Source of the DNA: Bacteroidota bacterium
GTDB taxonomy: Bacteria; Bacteroidota; Bacteroidia; Chitinophagales; Chitinophagaceae
Assembly (NCBI GenBank): GCA_013288285.1
Contig: JABDCE010000004.1
Span: forward strand, 1 to 64,000
DNA length: 64,000 bases
Direction of reading: 5' to 3'
Shown here: positions 8,177 through 17,417 of the stretch, one piece after another
Position numbering within the stretch: the stretch's first letter is position 1
Layout of the letters: each line of letters starts with the position of its first letter
Translations under genes and position numbers: made by a program
Notes under the pieces: generated by a model
Database searches by the model: none
The model's input: the letters and a program-made list of their open reading frames with translations, nothing else
What the model was told of the DNA's origin: nothing

Positions 8177-10318
8177 CTATTGTAACTTATACTTAGGGTC
8201 TATTTTCTGCGCTTCAGCTTCGTATTTCTTTGCTGAGTCCATATTGCCCATTGCTCTATAAGTCAGGGCCATATTTATATAGGCCGATGTGTACTTAGGA
8301 TCTATCGATATTGCTTTATGAAGTATATACACTGCTGAATCGTATGTCCTCATACGCATGTACAATAGGCCTATGTTAGTGTAATTATTTACATCAGTAG
8401 GATTTACTTCCGTTGCTTTCTGGCACAGTTCTATAGCTTCCCGGTATTTCTGTTTTCCAAAATACATACCCGCCAGGTCGTTTATGACTACCGAGGTTGC
8501 GTCAAGCTGCAATGCCCGTATATGGTGCGCCACTGACGAGTCGTACTGCCCGTTCCTGAAGTAGGCGTCTCCCAGTTGCGCATGGGCATAACAGTCATTC
8601 GGGTTAATAGCAAGTGATTTAGTCAGCTCAGCTATCGTTTCTTCCCGCATTAGCTTTTGTTTCACCGGGTCTTTTTCCTGCTTGAACACGCAAAGGATAG
8701 TACTGTTGAGCACGCTTACCGAATAGGCCACCTGGTTGCCGGTATAGTCATAAGGGTGACTCCTGAAATTGGTAATGAAGTAATCGGCATGCTCCGGATC
8801 AGTAAATTTTATCCTATCCCTGTCCTCCGGATGCAGTATCAGCAGGTTATTGGCAAGGAGCACCTGGTTCTCACAGTTCACTAATATAGGCCCCGTGGGG
8901 TTAGCGGTTACAAGGTACTCCAGCCCTTGTTTAAAACTACAGCCCCAGTATTCCAGTTCAAAATTCTTACGCAGCGACTCCTTTCCATGAGAGACAAAAT
9001 AATTGAAATAGACTTGCTCAAACGGATGGTTCTGTAGCATGAACAGGCTGGTAAGCGCTACCTCGGCAATGCAAATTCCCTGCACTATCAGCTTATACTT
9101 AGTCTGCACCATTTTATGCAGAAAATAGATGGCCATCAGCACAAACGGGGGGTACACAAAGTACAGATGTCGCCAGTCGTCATAGATCACCGAGTGCATC
9201 AGTATCACGGCCATAATAGGCGCGAAGAAATTAATCAGGTATATCAGGAAATTCCGCTCAGTAGTATTTTGGAAGAAGACAGCTGGCTTTCTGAAGAAAT
9301 CAATCACGATCCAGACGATACCTGCAAACCCCGTCACTAACCATATCTCCGGGTTACTGATCAGGAACCAGGTAGGGAAATAAGTCCATGGGAGCTTGGT
9401 AGCCGGGATAAACTGGCCGTCCATCAGCACACTGCCTTTCCACATAAAGTGAGACATGGCGCTGAAAGACTCAAAGAAATACTGTATCGGGTGTTTCCAT
9501 AAGTAAGGCCATCCCAGGTACAGCATTAAACAAAAACCGAGGGAAAATAAAAGAATACTGAGCAGGTTCTTTTTTACGTTTTCCTTCTTCGCAAGGGTCG
9601 AGATCAGGTCGATGGCCATAAAAAACAGGATAACCCCGCCCAGCAATACACCCATGATACGTATGCTCGTGGCATACCCGGCAAACAGGCCTGCGATGAG
9701 AAATAGCTTCGGCTTGTTCTTTTCAAATGCTGCCTGGCAGTAGGTAAGCGTTATCGTGATCATACACATGAACGGAATATCCTTACTGTTGAAAAAAGAG
9801 TGTGCATACAGCCTCGGCGCTAATACGAGCATAATAAATGCCATGGACGCTAAAAAACGGTTCTTGAACAGTCGCACAATAAGCACGTAGGCAGACAGCG
9901 CGCTCACAAGGAACAAAACATTAGTCACCAGGTGCCGCATCAGGTATATATCCCTGGAGTCAGTCAGGCCCATTATTTTTTCAAAGATCACCAGTAGCAG
10001 TTCATATCCCGCACCATGATTATCTGAAAATGTATTGAACAGTTCATGGCTACCGTTAAAAATGTAGTCATAACTAAGTACACCGGGCATTCTTTGGTAG
10101 GGTTCATCCCAGCATATACCATAATCCTGGTAGGTACACAGGCAAACAATAAAGAATATAAAAAACAGTGTCAGCCCGGGCAAGTAAGGCGTCAACCCGG
10201 GCCACTTCGATAGTTCTAAATTAAAAGAGGCCTTCTTAGCGTCCTGAGGTTTTGGAGTGCTTGGTTTACTTTGCGGAACCGGATTCTGAACAGGCTTTTT
10301 ATTTTGCTTATTCGCCAT
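8177..10318 (-). CDS. GT39/ArnT-like membrane glycosyltransferase with C-terminal TPRs
   Basis: This 713-residue protein shares the TPR tail of its neighbours but has a different membrane part. A Pro/Lys-rich cytoplasmic tail and first membrane segment (about 47-66) lead to C-W-D71-E72-P in the first outer loop, the acidic site typical of GT39/PMT-like GT-C enzymes, and later YAHSFFNSKDIPF, a typical segment of that family. A soluble region precedes about four TPRs (from about 545), with the turns QYDSSVAH, TYDSAVYI and NMDSAKKY. It appears to head the minus-strand operon. A convergent TPR tail on two GT-C subfamilies side by side suggests the tail serves a common job, such as binding the acceptor or a partner; this is inference. 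Confidence 0.78.
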   Translation of the reverse strand: MANKQNKKPVQNPVPQSKPSTPKPQDAKKASFNLELSKWPGLTPYLPGLTLFFIFFIVCLCTYQDYGICWDEPYQRMPGVLSYDYIFNGSHELFNTFSDNHGAGYELLLVIFEKIMGLTDSRDIYLMRHLVTNVLFLVSALSAYVLIVRLFKNRFLASMAFIMLVLAPRLYAHSFFNSKDIPFMCMITITLTYCQAAFEKNKPKLFLIAGLFAGYATSIRIMGVLLGGVILFFMAIDLISTLAKKENVKKNLLSILLFSLGFCLMLYLGWPYLWKHPIQYFFESFSAMSHFMWKGSVLMDGQFIPATKLPWTYFPTWFLISNPEIWLVTGFAGIVWIVIDFFRKPAVFFQNTTERNFLIYLINFFAPIMAVILMHSVIYDDWRHLYFVYPPFVLMAIYFLHKMVQTKYKLIVQGICIAEVALTSLFMLQNHPFEQVYFNYFVSHGKESLRKNFELEYWGCSFKQGLEYLVTANPTGPILVNCENQVLLANNLLILHPEDRDRIKFTDPEHADYFITNFRSHPYDYTGNQVAYSVSVLNSTILCVFKQEKDPVKQKLMREETIAELTKSLAINPNDCYAHAQLGDAYFRNGQYDSSVAHHIRALQLDATSVVINDLAGMYFGKQKYREAIELCQKATEVNPTDVNNYTNIGLLYMRMRTYDSAVYILHKAISIDPKYTSAYINMALTYRAMGNMDSAKKYEAEAQKIDPKYKLQ

Positions 10319-10486
10319 TATTTATTTTGCTTGCAGCCTTTATTAATAATGGTGAAAAATAAGACTTTTTTCCTGTTTAGTGAATCGGCCAACCGAATTT
10401 GACCAATTATTATTAAGATAACAATAACAGGTTAATGATCAGAACATTAGAACAATTAGAAATAAAGCAGTAGTTTTATTTCTGTT

Positions 10487-10975
10487 ATGAAGCGGTTTAC
10501 TCCATTCTATGCATTTTGCGCTATCATTTTGCTTGCAGGTTGCGACCTGTCTAAGTACCCTATTGATGCAACGCCGCAGGTGAAAGTAGACAACCGGTTG
10601 CTGGGGTCATGGTCGGAGAAAAAAAATGAGCCTCTTACTATTGCTGTTATTGTTAAAAAAGCCGATGAGTACAAATACACGATCATAACGTACGACAAGA
10701 AAAAGAAGGATCAGCAGGTATTAACGGCTTTTATGTCGGATGTTGATAAATCCAGCTTTCTGAATGTTTATGGTAAAAATGACTCTGCGGACGGTTACCT
10801 TTTCCTTAGGATACTGGACATAAATGCTGCTGCAAACAAAATTACCGTTGCAACCGTATCAGACACTATGATGCAATACCTCAAAAGCGCACCGGAAACA
10901 CGGGCTTATGTGCAGAAGCATATGAATGAGCGTAGTTTTTATAGCGATACGGGGTATTTGTATAAAGCGAAGTGA
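10487..10975 (+). CDS. Small lipoprotein, paralog of the next gene
   Basis: The 162-residue product starts with a lipoprotein signal peptide ending in L-A-G-C (C19), so it should be lipid-anchored in the envelope. The mature part has PIDATPQVKVDNRLLGSW, an opening also seen in the next protein (PIDDPARVKIDNTLLGKW), followed by an alternating beta-strand pattern. I do not recognise a named family. The tandem paralog 62 bases downstream indicates a local duplication and probable co-expression. It is divergent from the glycosyltransferase operon, with 168 bases between start codons. Confidence 0.72.
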   Translation: MKRFTPFYAFCAIILLAGCDLSKYPIDATPQVKVDNRLLGSWSEKKNEPLTIAVIVKKADEYKYTIITYDKKKKDQQVLTAFMSDVDKSSFLNVYGKNDSADGYLFLRILDINAAANKITVATVSDTMMQYLKSAPETRAYVQKHMNERSFYSDTGYLYKAK

Positions 10976-11037
10976 TCCGGCATTTGTGAAATTTTCAAAA
11001 ATTGAATTAAATTGTAACTTTATTTTAAATCAAGACT

Positions 11038-11544
11038 ATGACGCGTTTTCTTCAATATAGTATTGCCGTATTGTGTGTGGTGCTTCTTTTCAGTTGCAAC
11101 AGGGTTTCCAGGTTTCCTATAGATGATCCTGCAAGGGTGAAAATTGACAATACCCTCCTGGGAAAATGGATGCTCAAAGAAGATACGTCACGGACCAACT
11201 ACTTTATTGTTAAGAAAAAGGACGATTTCAAATATGCTATCACTTATATGAACGAAGGTGGTACGCATATCCAATACGAAGATTTTACCGCGTTCATCTC
11301 TAAGGTGGGCAGTAGCCGTTTCCTTAATGTACAGTATTACTACAAAGACGTACAGGGGTACTTCTTCCTGAAACTTGTAGACATAAATGAAGCAGGTGAT
11401 GAGATCGTCACGGCTACAGTGGCAGACAGTACTATGCTGGAGATCACAGTGCCTGCTGAAGTACGCGCACGTATAACCAGGAATGTAAACAATCCTGCCT
11501 TTTTTGCAGATACCGCTCACTTTTACAAGATAAAAGGTTTTTAG
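11038..11544 (+). CDS. Small lipoprotein, paralog of the previous gene
   Basis: This 168-residue protein has an N-terminal signal ending in L-F-S-C, consistent with lipidation, and the same opening as its upstream neighbour: residues PID, then (V/I)D N LLG (S/K)W. Both share an FLNV segment and a (Y/L)FFLKL-VDIN or LFLRILDIN segment in the second half. No known domain is evident. The two differ enough that the duplication is not recent. The gene converges on clpB with only 32 bases between stop codons. Confidence 0.72.
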   Translation: MTRFLQYSIAVLCVVLLFSCNRVSRFPIDDPARVKIDNTLLGKWMLKEDTSRTNYFIVKKKDDFKYAITYMNEGGTHIQYEDFTAFISKVGSSRFLNVQYYYKDVQGYFFLKLVDINEAGDEIVTATVADSTMLEITVPAEVRARITRNVNNPAFFADTAHFYKIKGF

Positions 11545-11564
11545 GCTGATACCGGCATTCCCAG

Positions 11565-11592
11565 GCGCTCCGCTGTTTAAGCAGCGGAGCCG
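11565..11592 (-). terminator. Hairpin enclosing the clpB stop codon
   Basis: Nine-base arms (GCTCCGCTG at 11567-11575 and CAGCGGAGC at 11582-11590) flank a 6-base loop that contains the clpB stop codon. No T-run follows on either strand, so it is a weak intrinsic terminator at best. It may protect the 3' end of the clpB or the lipoprotein mRNA. Confidence 0.4.
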
Positions 11593-14198
11593 TTCATCAC
11601 TTCATTGCGCATTACCACTACACCGTCAAATACATCTATCAGCACCGGTTTTGACTTGTCTATTTCGCCACCTATTATCTTTTTGCTCAGCATATTGATG
11701 ATGTCTTTCTGGATCACTCTTTTCAGCGGACGTGCGCCATATTGTGGGTCAAATCCGCGGTCAACAAGGTAGTCCAGCGCGTAATCAGTGAATTGCAGGT
11801 CTATGTTTTGAGTCAGCAATTGTTTCTGCAGCAGTTCCAGTTGTATCCTTATGATGCCCTTTATTTCCTTCCTCATCAACGGGTGGAACATGATCACATC
11901 ATCTATCCTGTTCAGGAATTCCGGGCGCATCGACTGGCGCAGTACTTCCATTACCTGCTCCTTGGTGGCGTCTACCACATCATCTATATTCTTGTCTTTC
12001 AGATCGGCAAAGTTTTCCTGGATGATGAGGCTGCCCATATTGCTGGTCATAATGATGATGGTATTCTTAAAGTTGACCACTCGACCTTTGTTGTCCGTCA
12101 GCCGGCCATCATCAAGCACCTGCAATAATATGTTGAATACATCTGGGTGCGCTTTCTCTATCTCGTCCAGCAATATTACTGAATAAGGCTTCCTGCGAAC
12201 GGCTTCTGTAAGCTGCCCACCTTCGTCATAACCCACATATCCCGGAGGAGCGCCTACCAACCGGCTTACGCTGTGTTTCTCCTGGTATTCACTCATGTCT
12301 ATACGGGTCATCATACTTTCATCATCAAACAAGATCTCCGCCAGGGCTTTCGCCAGTTCTGTCTTGCCCACTCCGGTAGTACCCAGGAATATAAACGAGC
12401 CTATTGGTTTGCGCGGATCCTGCAACCCTGCGCGGCCCCGCCTGATGGCGTCAGATACGGCTACAATGGCTTCTTCCTGGCCTACTACACGTTTGTGCAG
12501 TTCTTCTTCCAGGTGCAATAATTTTTCGCGCTCGCCCTGCAGCATCCGCTGCACAGGTATGCCTGTAGCTTTCGCCACATTTTCGGCTATATCTTCAGCA
12601 TCCACCTCCTCTTTCAGCAGGCGTTTGTGCTGGCTGTCCATTTCATTCAGCTCTTTCGATAAGGTATCTATTACAGCTTCCTCCTGCTGCACTTTTCCAT
12701 ATCGTATCTCCGCTACGCGGCCATAGTTGCCTTCACGTTCTGCCTGCTCGGCTTCCAGTTTCAGGTGTTCTATGTTGTTTTTAGCCTTATTTATTTTATC
12801 TACAATTTCTTTTTCTTCCAGCCATTTCGATTTTAATGTATCGCGCTCTATGGTCAGCATAGATATTTCCTGTCCCAGTTCTTTCAGTTTTACATCGTCC
12901 TTCTCGCGTTTTATAGCTTCACGCTCTATCTCCAGTTGACGAATCCTGCGTTCCAGTTCATCCAGCGCTTCCGGCATAGAGTTCAGTTCCAGCTTTAGTT
13001 TTGCTGCACTTTCGTCTATCAGGTCTATAGCCTTATCCGGCAAGAAACGGTCTGACATATAGCGGCTTGACAATTCCACGGCTGCTATTATCGCCTCGTC
13101 TTTTATGCGTACCTGGTGGTGGCTCTCATAGCGGTCTTTCAGTCCTCTCAATATGGATATGGCGTCTTCCTGCGATGGCTCATCTACCAGCACCTTCTGA
13201 AAGCGACGTTCCAGGGCTTTATCTTTTTCAAAGTACTTCTGGTATTCATTGAGCGTTGTAGCGCCAATAGCACGCAGCTCGCCACGGGCAAGGGCAGGTT
13301 TCAGTATGTTAGCCGCATCCATTGCGCCTTCCATCGCACCGGCGCCCACCAGCGTATGTATCTCGTCTATGAACAGGATCACAGCGCCATCACTTTCTGC
13401 CACTTCCTTGATCACAGATTTTAACCGTTCTTCGAATTCTCCCCTGTACTTGGCACCCGCCATCAGTGCGCCCATATCCAGCGAAAAGATCACCCTGGAT
13501 TTGAGGTTATCCGGCACGTCTCCGTTAATGATACGGTGCGCCAGACCTTCCACAATTGCGGTCTTACCCACACCCGGCTCACCAACCAATATCGGGTTGT
13601 TCTTGGAGCGTCGGGACAATATATGCAGTGTACGCCGTATCTCTTCATCCCTGCCTATTACCGGGTCCAGCTTACCATTCCTGGCCAGTTCATTCAGGTT
13701 TTTGGCATAGCGCTGTAGTGAGTTGTATTGCTGGTCAGATGTCTGTGAGTTCACCGTATTACCCTTACGCAATTCTTTGATTGCGGCTGCAAGGCCTTTT
13801 TCTGTAAGACCCGCATCCTTCAATAGTTTGCTGGTATCATCGTTTACCTGCAGCAAGCCTATGAGCATATGCTCTGGCGTCACAAATTCATCGCCAAACG
13901 TTTTCAATACATTGGCCGTTTTCAATAAGGCATTGTTGGCATCACGGCCTATATTTTGTGCCGGCTCGCCACCCTGTAGCTTGGGCATGCGGCTTATCTG
14001 CTCCTGTAGTTTGGTCTCTACAAAGCTTACGTTCACATTGTTTTTCTTCAGCAGGTAGCCAATAGGGCCCTCAGTATCGTTGAGTAAGGCTTTTAAAATG
14101 TGCGCAGTTTCTATGCTCGGGCTTTGGTCATTAAATGCCAGTTGCTGTGCCTGCTGCACTATCTCCTGTGCCTTGATGGTAAAATTATTTAGATTCAT
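11577..14198 (-). CDS. clpB: ATP-dependent chaperone ClpB
   Basis: The 873-residue protein has the full length and order of ClpB. The Clp N-domain covers about 1-145. The first AAA+ module has Walker A GEPGVGKT at 206-213 and Walker B with D278-E279. The coiled-coil middle domain (about 400-530) is typical of disaggregases and absent from ClpA. The second AAA+ module has Walker A GTTGVGKT at 606-613. It works in the cytosol as a hexamer with the DnaK system to pull proteins out of aggregates. Its stop codon lies inside a hairpin loop. I see no HrcA-type CIRCE element in the 230-base region upstream, so how it is induced by heat is unclear from sequence. Confidence 0.97.
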   Translation of the reverse strand: MNLNNFTIKAQEIVQQAQQLAFNDQSPSIETAHILKALLNDTEGPIGYLLKKNNVNVSFVETKLQEQISRMPKLQGGEPAQNIGRDANNALLKTANVLKTFGDEFVTPEHMLIGLLQVNDDTSKLLKDAGLTEKGLAAAIKELRKGNTVNSQTSDQQYNSLQRYAKNLNELARNGKLDPVIGRDEEIRRTLHILSRRSKNNPILVGEPGVGKTAIVEGLAHRIINGDVPDNLKSRVIFSLDMGALMAGAKYRGEFEERLKSVIKEVAESDGAVILFIDEIHTLVGAGAMEGAMDAANILKPALARGELRAIGATTLNEYQKYFEKDKALERRFQKVLVDEPSQEDAISILRGLKDRYESHHQVRIKDEAIIAAVELSSRYMSDRFLPDKAIDLIDESAAKLKLELNSMPEALDELERRIRQLEIEREAIKREKDDVKLKELGQEISMLTIERDTLKSKWLEEKEIVDKINKAKNNIEHLKLEAEQAEREGNYGRVAEIRYGKVQQEEAVIDTLSKELNEMDSQHKRLLKEEVDAEDIAENVAKATGIPVQRMLQGEREKLLHLEEELHKRVVGQEEAIVAVSDAIRRGRAGLQDPRKPIGSFIFLGTTGVGKTELAKALAEILFDDESMMTRIDMSEYQEKHSVSRLVGAPPGYVGYDEGGQLTEAVRRKPYSVILLDEIEKAHPDVFNILLQVLDDGRLTDNKGRVVNFKNTIIIMTSNMGSLIIQENFADLKDKNIDDVVDATKEQVMEVLRQSMRPEFLNRIDDVIMFHPLMRKEIKGIIRIQLELLQKQLLTQNIDLQFTDYALDYLVDRGFDPQYGARPLKRVIQKDIINMLSKKIIGGEIDKSKPVLIDVFDGVVVMRNEVMNGSAA

Positions 14199-14431
14199 AT
14201 GGTTGTTTGTTCAGTGCAAAGGTCCATTACCAGCCATCAAATGTCAATGATTATGGTCAGCTTGTAGTGGATCATAATTATACCCATAAAAAGCGTTCCA
14301 AAGTAATTATACTGAAATTTTGGCATGTAAAATCGCGCCTTCCCGACAGTATGGCTTAAATGTTGGTGGCTAACTGAAAGAATTGCAGGCAATTACCGTT
14401 CTGAAAGTGGTAGTGAACCTTACTATTCTGG

Positions 14432-15700
14432 TCAGCAAATAAGCTCCGCGAACTCAACCGATTTAATTTCCTTTTTCTCCGGCTGGTAACCGTCAATGAT
14501 GCCATCGGGATATAGAATAATGGAGACATCTGGTTGTTTCCACCACAGATCGCTTACCAGTTCGCTGAAATGAATGATGCCGGTAACATGACAGCGGTGC
14601 TCATTGCTGCTCCATTCCAGTATCTTGTCAAAACGTTCATGGGGTACTTGCAGCAACCCTTTGAAACTGATGCACACCTTTATGTAGAAGTCATTGCTAA
14701 GTAAGGAAGGCGTTTGGTAGCGTAGCTTTTTATATTCATACCGGTAATGGTAACGCAGCGCGGATAGATCGCTCAGTACTGCCGATGCCGTAGGAAAGCC
14801 GCCTGCGCCCTTGCCGTAAAAAAATTGCTTATCAGCCAGGCTGCTCTCAATGATCACACCATTGTATTCGTTCTTAACGGTAGATAGCTGGCTGTTCTTT
14901 TTTATAAATTGGGGGAGCACAAAGGCCGCAATATTCCCGTCATCCAGCTTCCTTGCCTGTGCCACAAGTTTTATCTCATAACCTTTTTCCTTAGCAAATA
15001 CGGCGTCGCTGCTGTGCAGGTTGTGTATGCCGGTATGCACAACCGTATGCGGTGGGGTAATGATGCCGTATGCATGGGCCAGCAGTATACTCAGCTTATT
15101 TACGGCATCTATACCCTGCACATCAAGAGACGGGTCGCTTTCTGCAAAACCTGCTTCCTGTGCCTGTCGCAGCGCCGTCTCAAAGCTGATATGTTCTTCC
15201 GATACTTTGGTGAGTATGTAGTTGGTCGATCCGTTTACAATTCCATTGATGCCTTGCAGCAGGTCGTTGTCATAATACTCTTCCAGGTTGCGTATCACGG
15301 GTATGCTGGCACAGCAGGCAGCTTCGTAGAGGAAGGGCACATCATGGGTTGATTGTAAAGCTATCAGTTCCTCCAGGTGTTCCGCTATCATCCGCTTATT
15401 GGCACTCACTACTGCTTTCTTACCTGCCAATGCTTTCGACACAATGCGATAAGCCGCGTTCGCATCATCTATCAGCTCCACGATCACATTAATTTCCGGA
15501 TCGTTAAGTAACAGGTCTGCGTCGGTAGTAAACAATTCACTCGGGGCATTCCGTTCCTTATCTGCCTGCCTGATGCAGACTTTTTTTATCTGCGCATTCA
15601 GAGTTGGCGTATGTGCCAGTACTTTGTATAATCCTTCTCCTACTACGCCGAAGCCGAAGAGGCCAATGGTCAATTTTGTTTGCTGATCTTGTATAGACAT
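14432..15700 (-). CDS. hom: Homoserine dehydrogenase
   Basis: It reduces aspartate semialdehyde to homoserine, the branch compound for threonine and methionine. Visible motifs are the nucleotide-binding GLFGFGVVGEG at the N-terminus, SANK, EAACCASIPVIRNL, GIVNGSTNYIL, the substrate-binding AGFAESDPSLDVQG, and GKGAGGFPTASAV. The C-terminal 90 residues resemble a divergent ACT-type regulatory domain. The open frame extends 14 codons further up, but the ATG at 15700 (MSIQDQQ) sits just before the conserved fold and after an A-rich stretch, so I chose it. It lies 51 bases behind the cystathionine synthase/lyase gene, so the SAM riboswitch upstream probably controls both. Confidence 0.93.
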   Translation of the reverse strand: MSIQDQQTKLTIGLFGFGVVGEGLYKVLAHTPTLNAQIKKVCIRQADKERNAPSELFTTDADLLLNDPEINVIVELIDDANAAYRIVSKALAGKKAVVSANKRMIAEHLEELIALQSTHDVPFLYEAACCASIPVIRNLEEYYDNDLLQGINGIVNGSTNYILTKVSEEHISFETALRQAQEAGFAESDPSLDVQGIDAVNKLSILLAHAYGIITPPHTVVHTGIHNLHSSDAVFAKEKGYEIKLVAQARKLDDGNIAAFVLPQFIKKNSQLSTVKNEYNGVIIESSLADKQFFYGKGAGGFPTASAVLSDLSALRYHYRYEYKKLRYQTPSLLSNDFYIKVCISFKGLLQVPHERFDKILEWSSNEHRCHVTGIIHFSELVSDLWWKQPDVSIILYPDGIIDGYQPEKKEIKSVEFAELIC

Positions 15701-15751
15701 GTTTTCGTGATTTAAAATGTTAGAAATTAAGAGTATCCGCACGACTACTGG

Positions 15752-16927
15752 TCAGTTGATGGAAGCGAACCGCGTCTGGCTGATGGTCACTTTATCCAGT
15801 GCCTGGCTTATGTCCTGCACCAGGTCGGCTACATGCTCCAGGCCTACGCTCAGGCGTATGAGACTATCTGCCACACCTGCTGCCTGCCGTTGTGCTGCCG
15901 GTATGCTTTTGTGGGTCATAGTGGCCGGGTGGCACAGCAGGCTTTTCACGCCGCCCAGGCTTTCCGCCAGTTTGAAGAGTTCCGTACTGCACACCACTTC
16001 TTTTGCCGCTTCCGCTGTATCCTGTTTAAGTTTGAAGGAAACAATGCCGCCAAACCCACTCTGCTGCTTAGCCGCAATATCATGGTTATGATGCGTGGCC
16101 AGGCCGGGATAATATACCTGCTCTACAGCGGGGTGCGTTTGCAGGAATTCTGCTACCACCAGCGCATTCCGGGAGTGCTCATTTACCCGCAGGTACAGCG
16201 TTTCCACCCCACGTATCACCAGCCAGCTATCATGTGGCGATAGTATAGCCCCACTCGCATTCTGGATGAATTTGATCTTGTCGCCCAGTTCCTGAGTCTT
16301 GCATACTACTACTCCGGCAATCAGGTCGCTATGGCCGCCCAGGTACTTGGTAGCACTGTGTACCACTATGTCGGCTCCCAGCTTTATAGGTTGTTGTAAG
16401 GCCGGGGATGCGAAGGTGTTGTCTACACACAGCAAGGCTCCGTTCTGTTTGGCTATCTTGGCAATTGCTTCAATATCGCTGATCTTCAGCGTAGGGTTAG
16501 TGGGCGTCTCCAGCCATACCAGCTTTGTTTTGGGGGTGATGGCGTCCAGCACATTCACCACATCGGTGGTATCCACATAGTTTACCGTGATGCCGAACTT
16601 GGCGTAAATATGTGTGAACAACCGGAACGCGCCGCCGTAAATGTCGTCTACAGCAAGTATCTCGTCACCGCTCTCCAGCAGTTTTACTACTGCATCTATG
16701 GCTGCCAGCCCACTGGCAAATGCAGATGCAGCTTTACCATCTTCCAGTTCTGCTACTATCTTTTCCAGTGCCGCCCTTGTAGGGTTGTTACTGCGGGCGT
16801 AGTCATAGCCTTTATGCTCGCCGGGAGCGTCCTGTACGAATGTTGACGTCTGGTAAATGGGCACCGATATGGAACCTGTCAATGGGTCAACCGGGATGCT
16901 GTGTATCAGTTTGGTTGCGTTGCTCAT
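15752..16927 (-). CDS. metB: Cystathionine gamma-synthase / gamma-lyase family PLP enzyme
   Basis: This 391-residue Cys/Met-metabolism PLP enzyme has the expected length. SATKYLGGHSD contains the PLP lysine K204, and YDYARSNNPTRAALE, ASGLAAIDAV and VDNTFASP are family signatures. Sequence alone does not separate cystathionine gamma-synthase from gamma-lyase or O-acylhomoserine sulfhydrylase. The S-box riboswitch upstream and homoserine dehydrogenase downstream favour methionine synthesis (MetB or a sulfhydrylase). The ATG follows a leader of about 310 bases that holds the riboswitch. The symbol is given on context. Confidence 0.85.
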   Translation of the reverse strand: MSNATKLIHSIPVDPLTGSISVPIYQTSTFVQDAPGEHKGYDYARSNNPTRAALEKIVAELEDGKAASAFASGLAAIDAVVKLLESGDEILAVDDIYGGAFRLFTHIYAKFGITVNYVDTTDVVNVLDAITPKTKLVWLETPTNPTLKISDIEAIAKIAKQNGALLCVDNTFASPALQQPIKLGADIVVHSATKYLGGHSDLIAGVVVCKTQELGDKIKFIQNASGAILSPHDSWLVIRGVETLYLRVNEHSRNALVVAEFLQTHPAVEQVYYPGLATHHNHDIAAKQQSGFGGIVSFKLKQDTAEAAKEVVCSTELFKLAESLGGVKSLLCHPATMTHKSIPAAQRQAAGVADSLIRLSVGLEHVADLVQDISQALDKVTISQTRFASIN

Positions 16928-17035
16928 CTTTCTTTAGTTTTAAATGGTTATAAAATGTTTCAAAATTCTATAGACCACTTAACAAGAAGGATTACCGGCG
17001 CAGCAATTTCGTTTCCACATGCTCGAGTTAGCGGA

Positions 17036-17070
17036 AATAAAAAAGCTCCACCGATAAATCAGAGGAGCTT
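17036..17070 (-). terminator. Intrinsic terminator of the SAM-I riboswitch
   Basis: On the minus strand, AAGCTCC (17070-17064) pairs with GGAGCTT (17049-17043) and is followed by a T-run. The 5' side and loop contain CTGATTTATC (17062-17053), which can pair instead with GATAAGTCAG (17122-17113), the 3' strand of the riboswitch P1 helix: ten base pairs with one G-U. This gives a classic choice between terminator and antiterminator. Confidence 0.88.
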
Positions 17071-17115
17071 GAGTATTTGAATTCCTTAAAGGAAGATCAG
17101 CAACTATTGCGTCTG

Positions 17116-17228
17116 ACTTATCTGTCCCAACTTTCGTTGAGATGGAATTAGCACCAGTTTTCCGCCTGCCGGCGGAAGAGGTTGCTAAGGCTTCACAGGG
17201 CCATGACCCTCTGCCTTTCTTGATAAGT
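17116..17228 (-). ncRNA. SAM-I (S-box) riboswitch
   Basis: Read on the minus strand, P1 is a perfect 7-bp helix (ACTTATC at 17228-17222 with GATAAGT at 17122-17116). The S-box core follows: AGAAAGGCAGAGGG, GCCC, TGAAGCC, AGCAACC, a GC-rich P3 hairpin (TTCCGCC/GGCGGAA), the conserved GGTGCTAATTCC, and a P4 hairpin CAAC-GAAA-GTTG. It binds S-adenosylmethionine. With SAM bound, P1 forms, the antiterminator is lost and transcription stops at 17036-17070, so the metB-hom transcript is made when SAM is low. Identity rests on the conserved core; the switching scheme is read directly from the pairing. Confidence 0.95.
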
Positions 17229-17247
17229 GATTGTAAAGAACTGGACG

Positions 17248-17280
17248 CAAAGGTAAGTGCATGCAATCCAATTTTCCAAA
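17248..17280 (-). promoter_or_regulatory. Promoter of the riboswitch-metB-hom transcript
   Basis: On the minus strand, TACCTTTG (17255-17248) matches the Bacteroidota -7 element TAnnTTTG, and TTG (17279-17277, inside TTTGG) lies 21 bases upstream as the -33 element. Transcription would start near 17241, just ahead of riboswitch P1. Confidence 0.75.
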
Positions 17281-17368
17281 AAAATAGCAAAGAAATTATT
17301 TTTGGAAGGTCGAGCATCTGGCTCGAATAAGCCTTGATAGCGCATAATGCCGTGAGGAATGATGACGT

Positions 17369-17376
17369 TACCTTTG
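17369..17376 (+). promoter_or_regulatory. -7 promoter element for aat-dinB
   Basis: TACCTTTG matches the TAnnTTTG element, 42 bases before the aat ATG. No well-spaced TTG -33 element is seen. It is divergent from the metB promoter. Confidence 0.5.
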
Positions 17377-17417
17377 AGCAATAATTTGTAACCGTTGAAA
17401 AATAATTTATTGCACCT

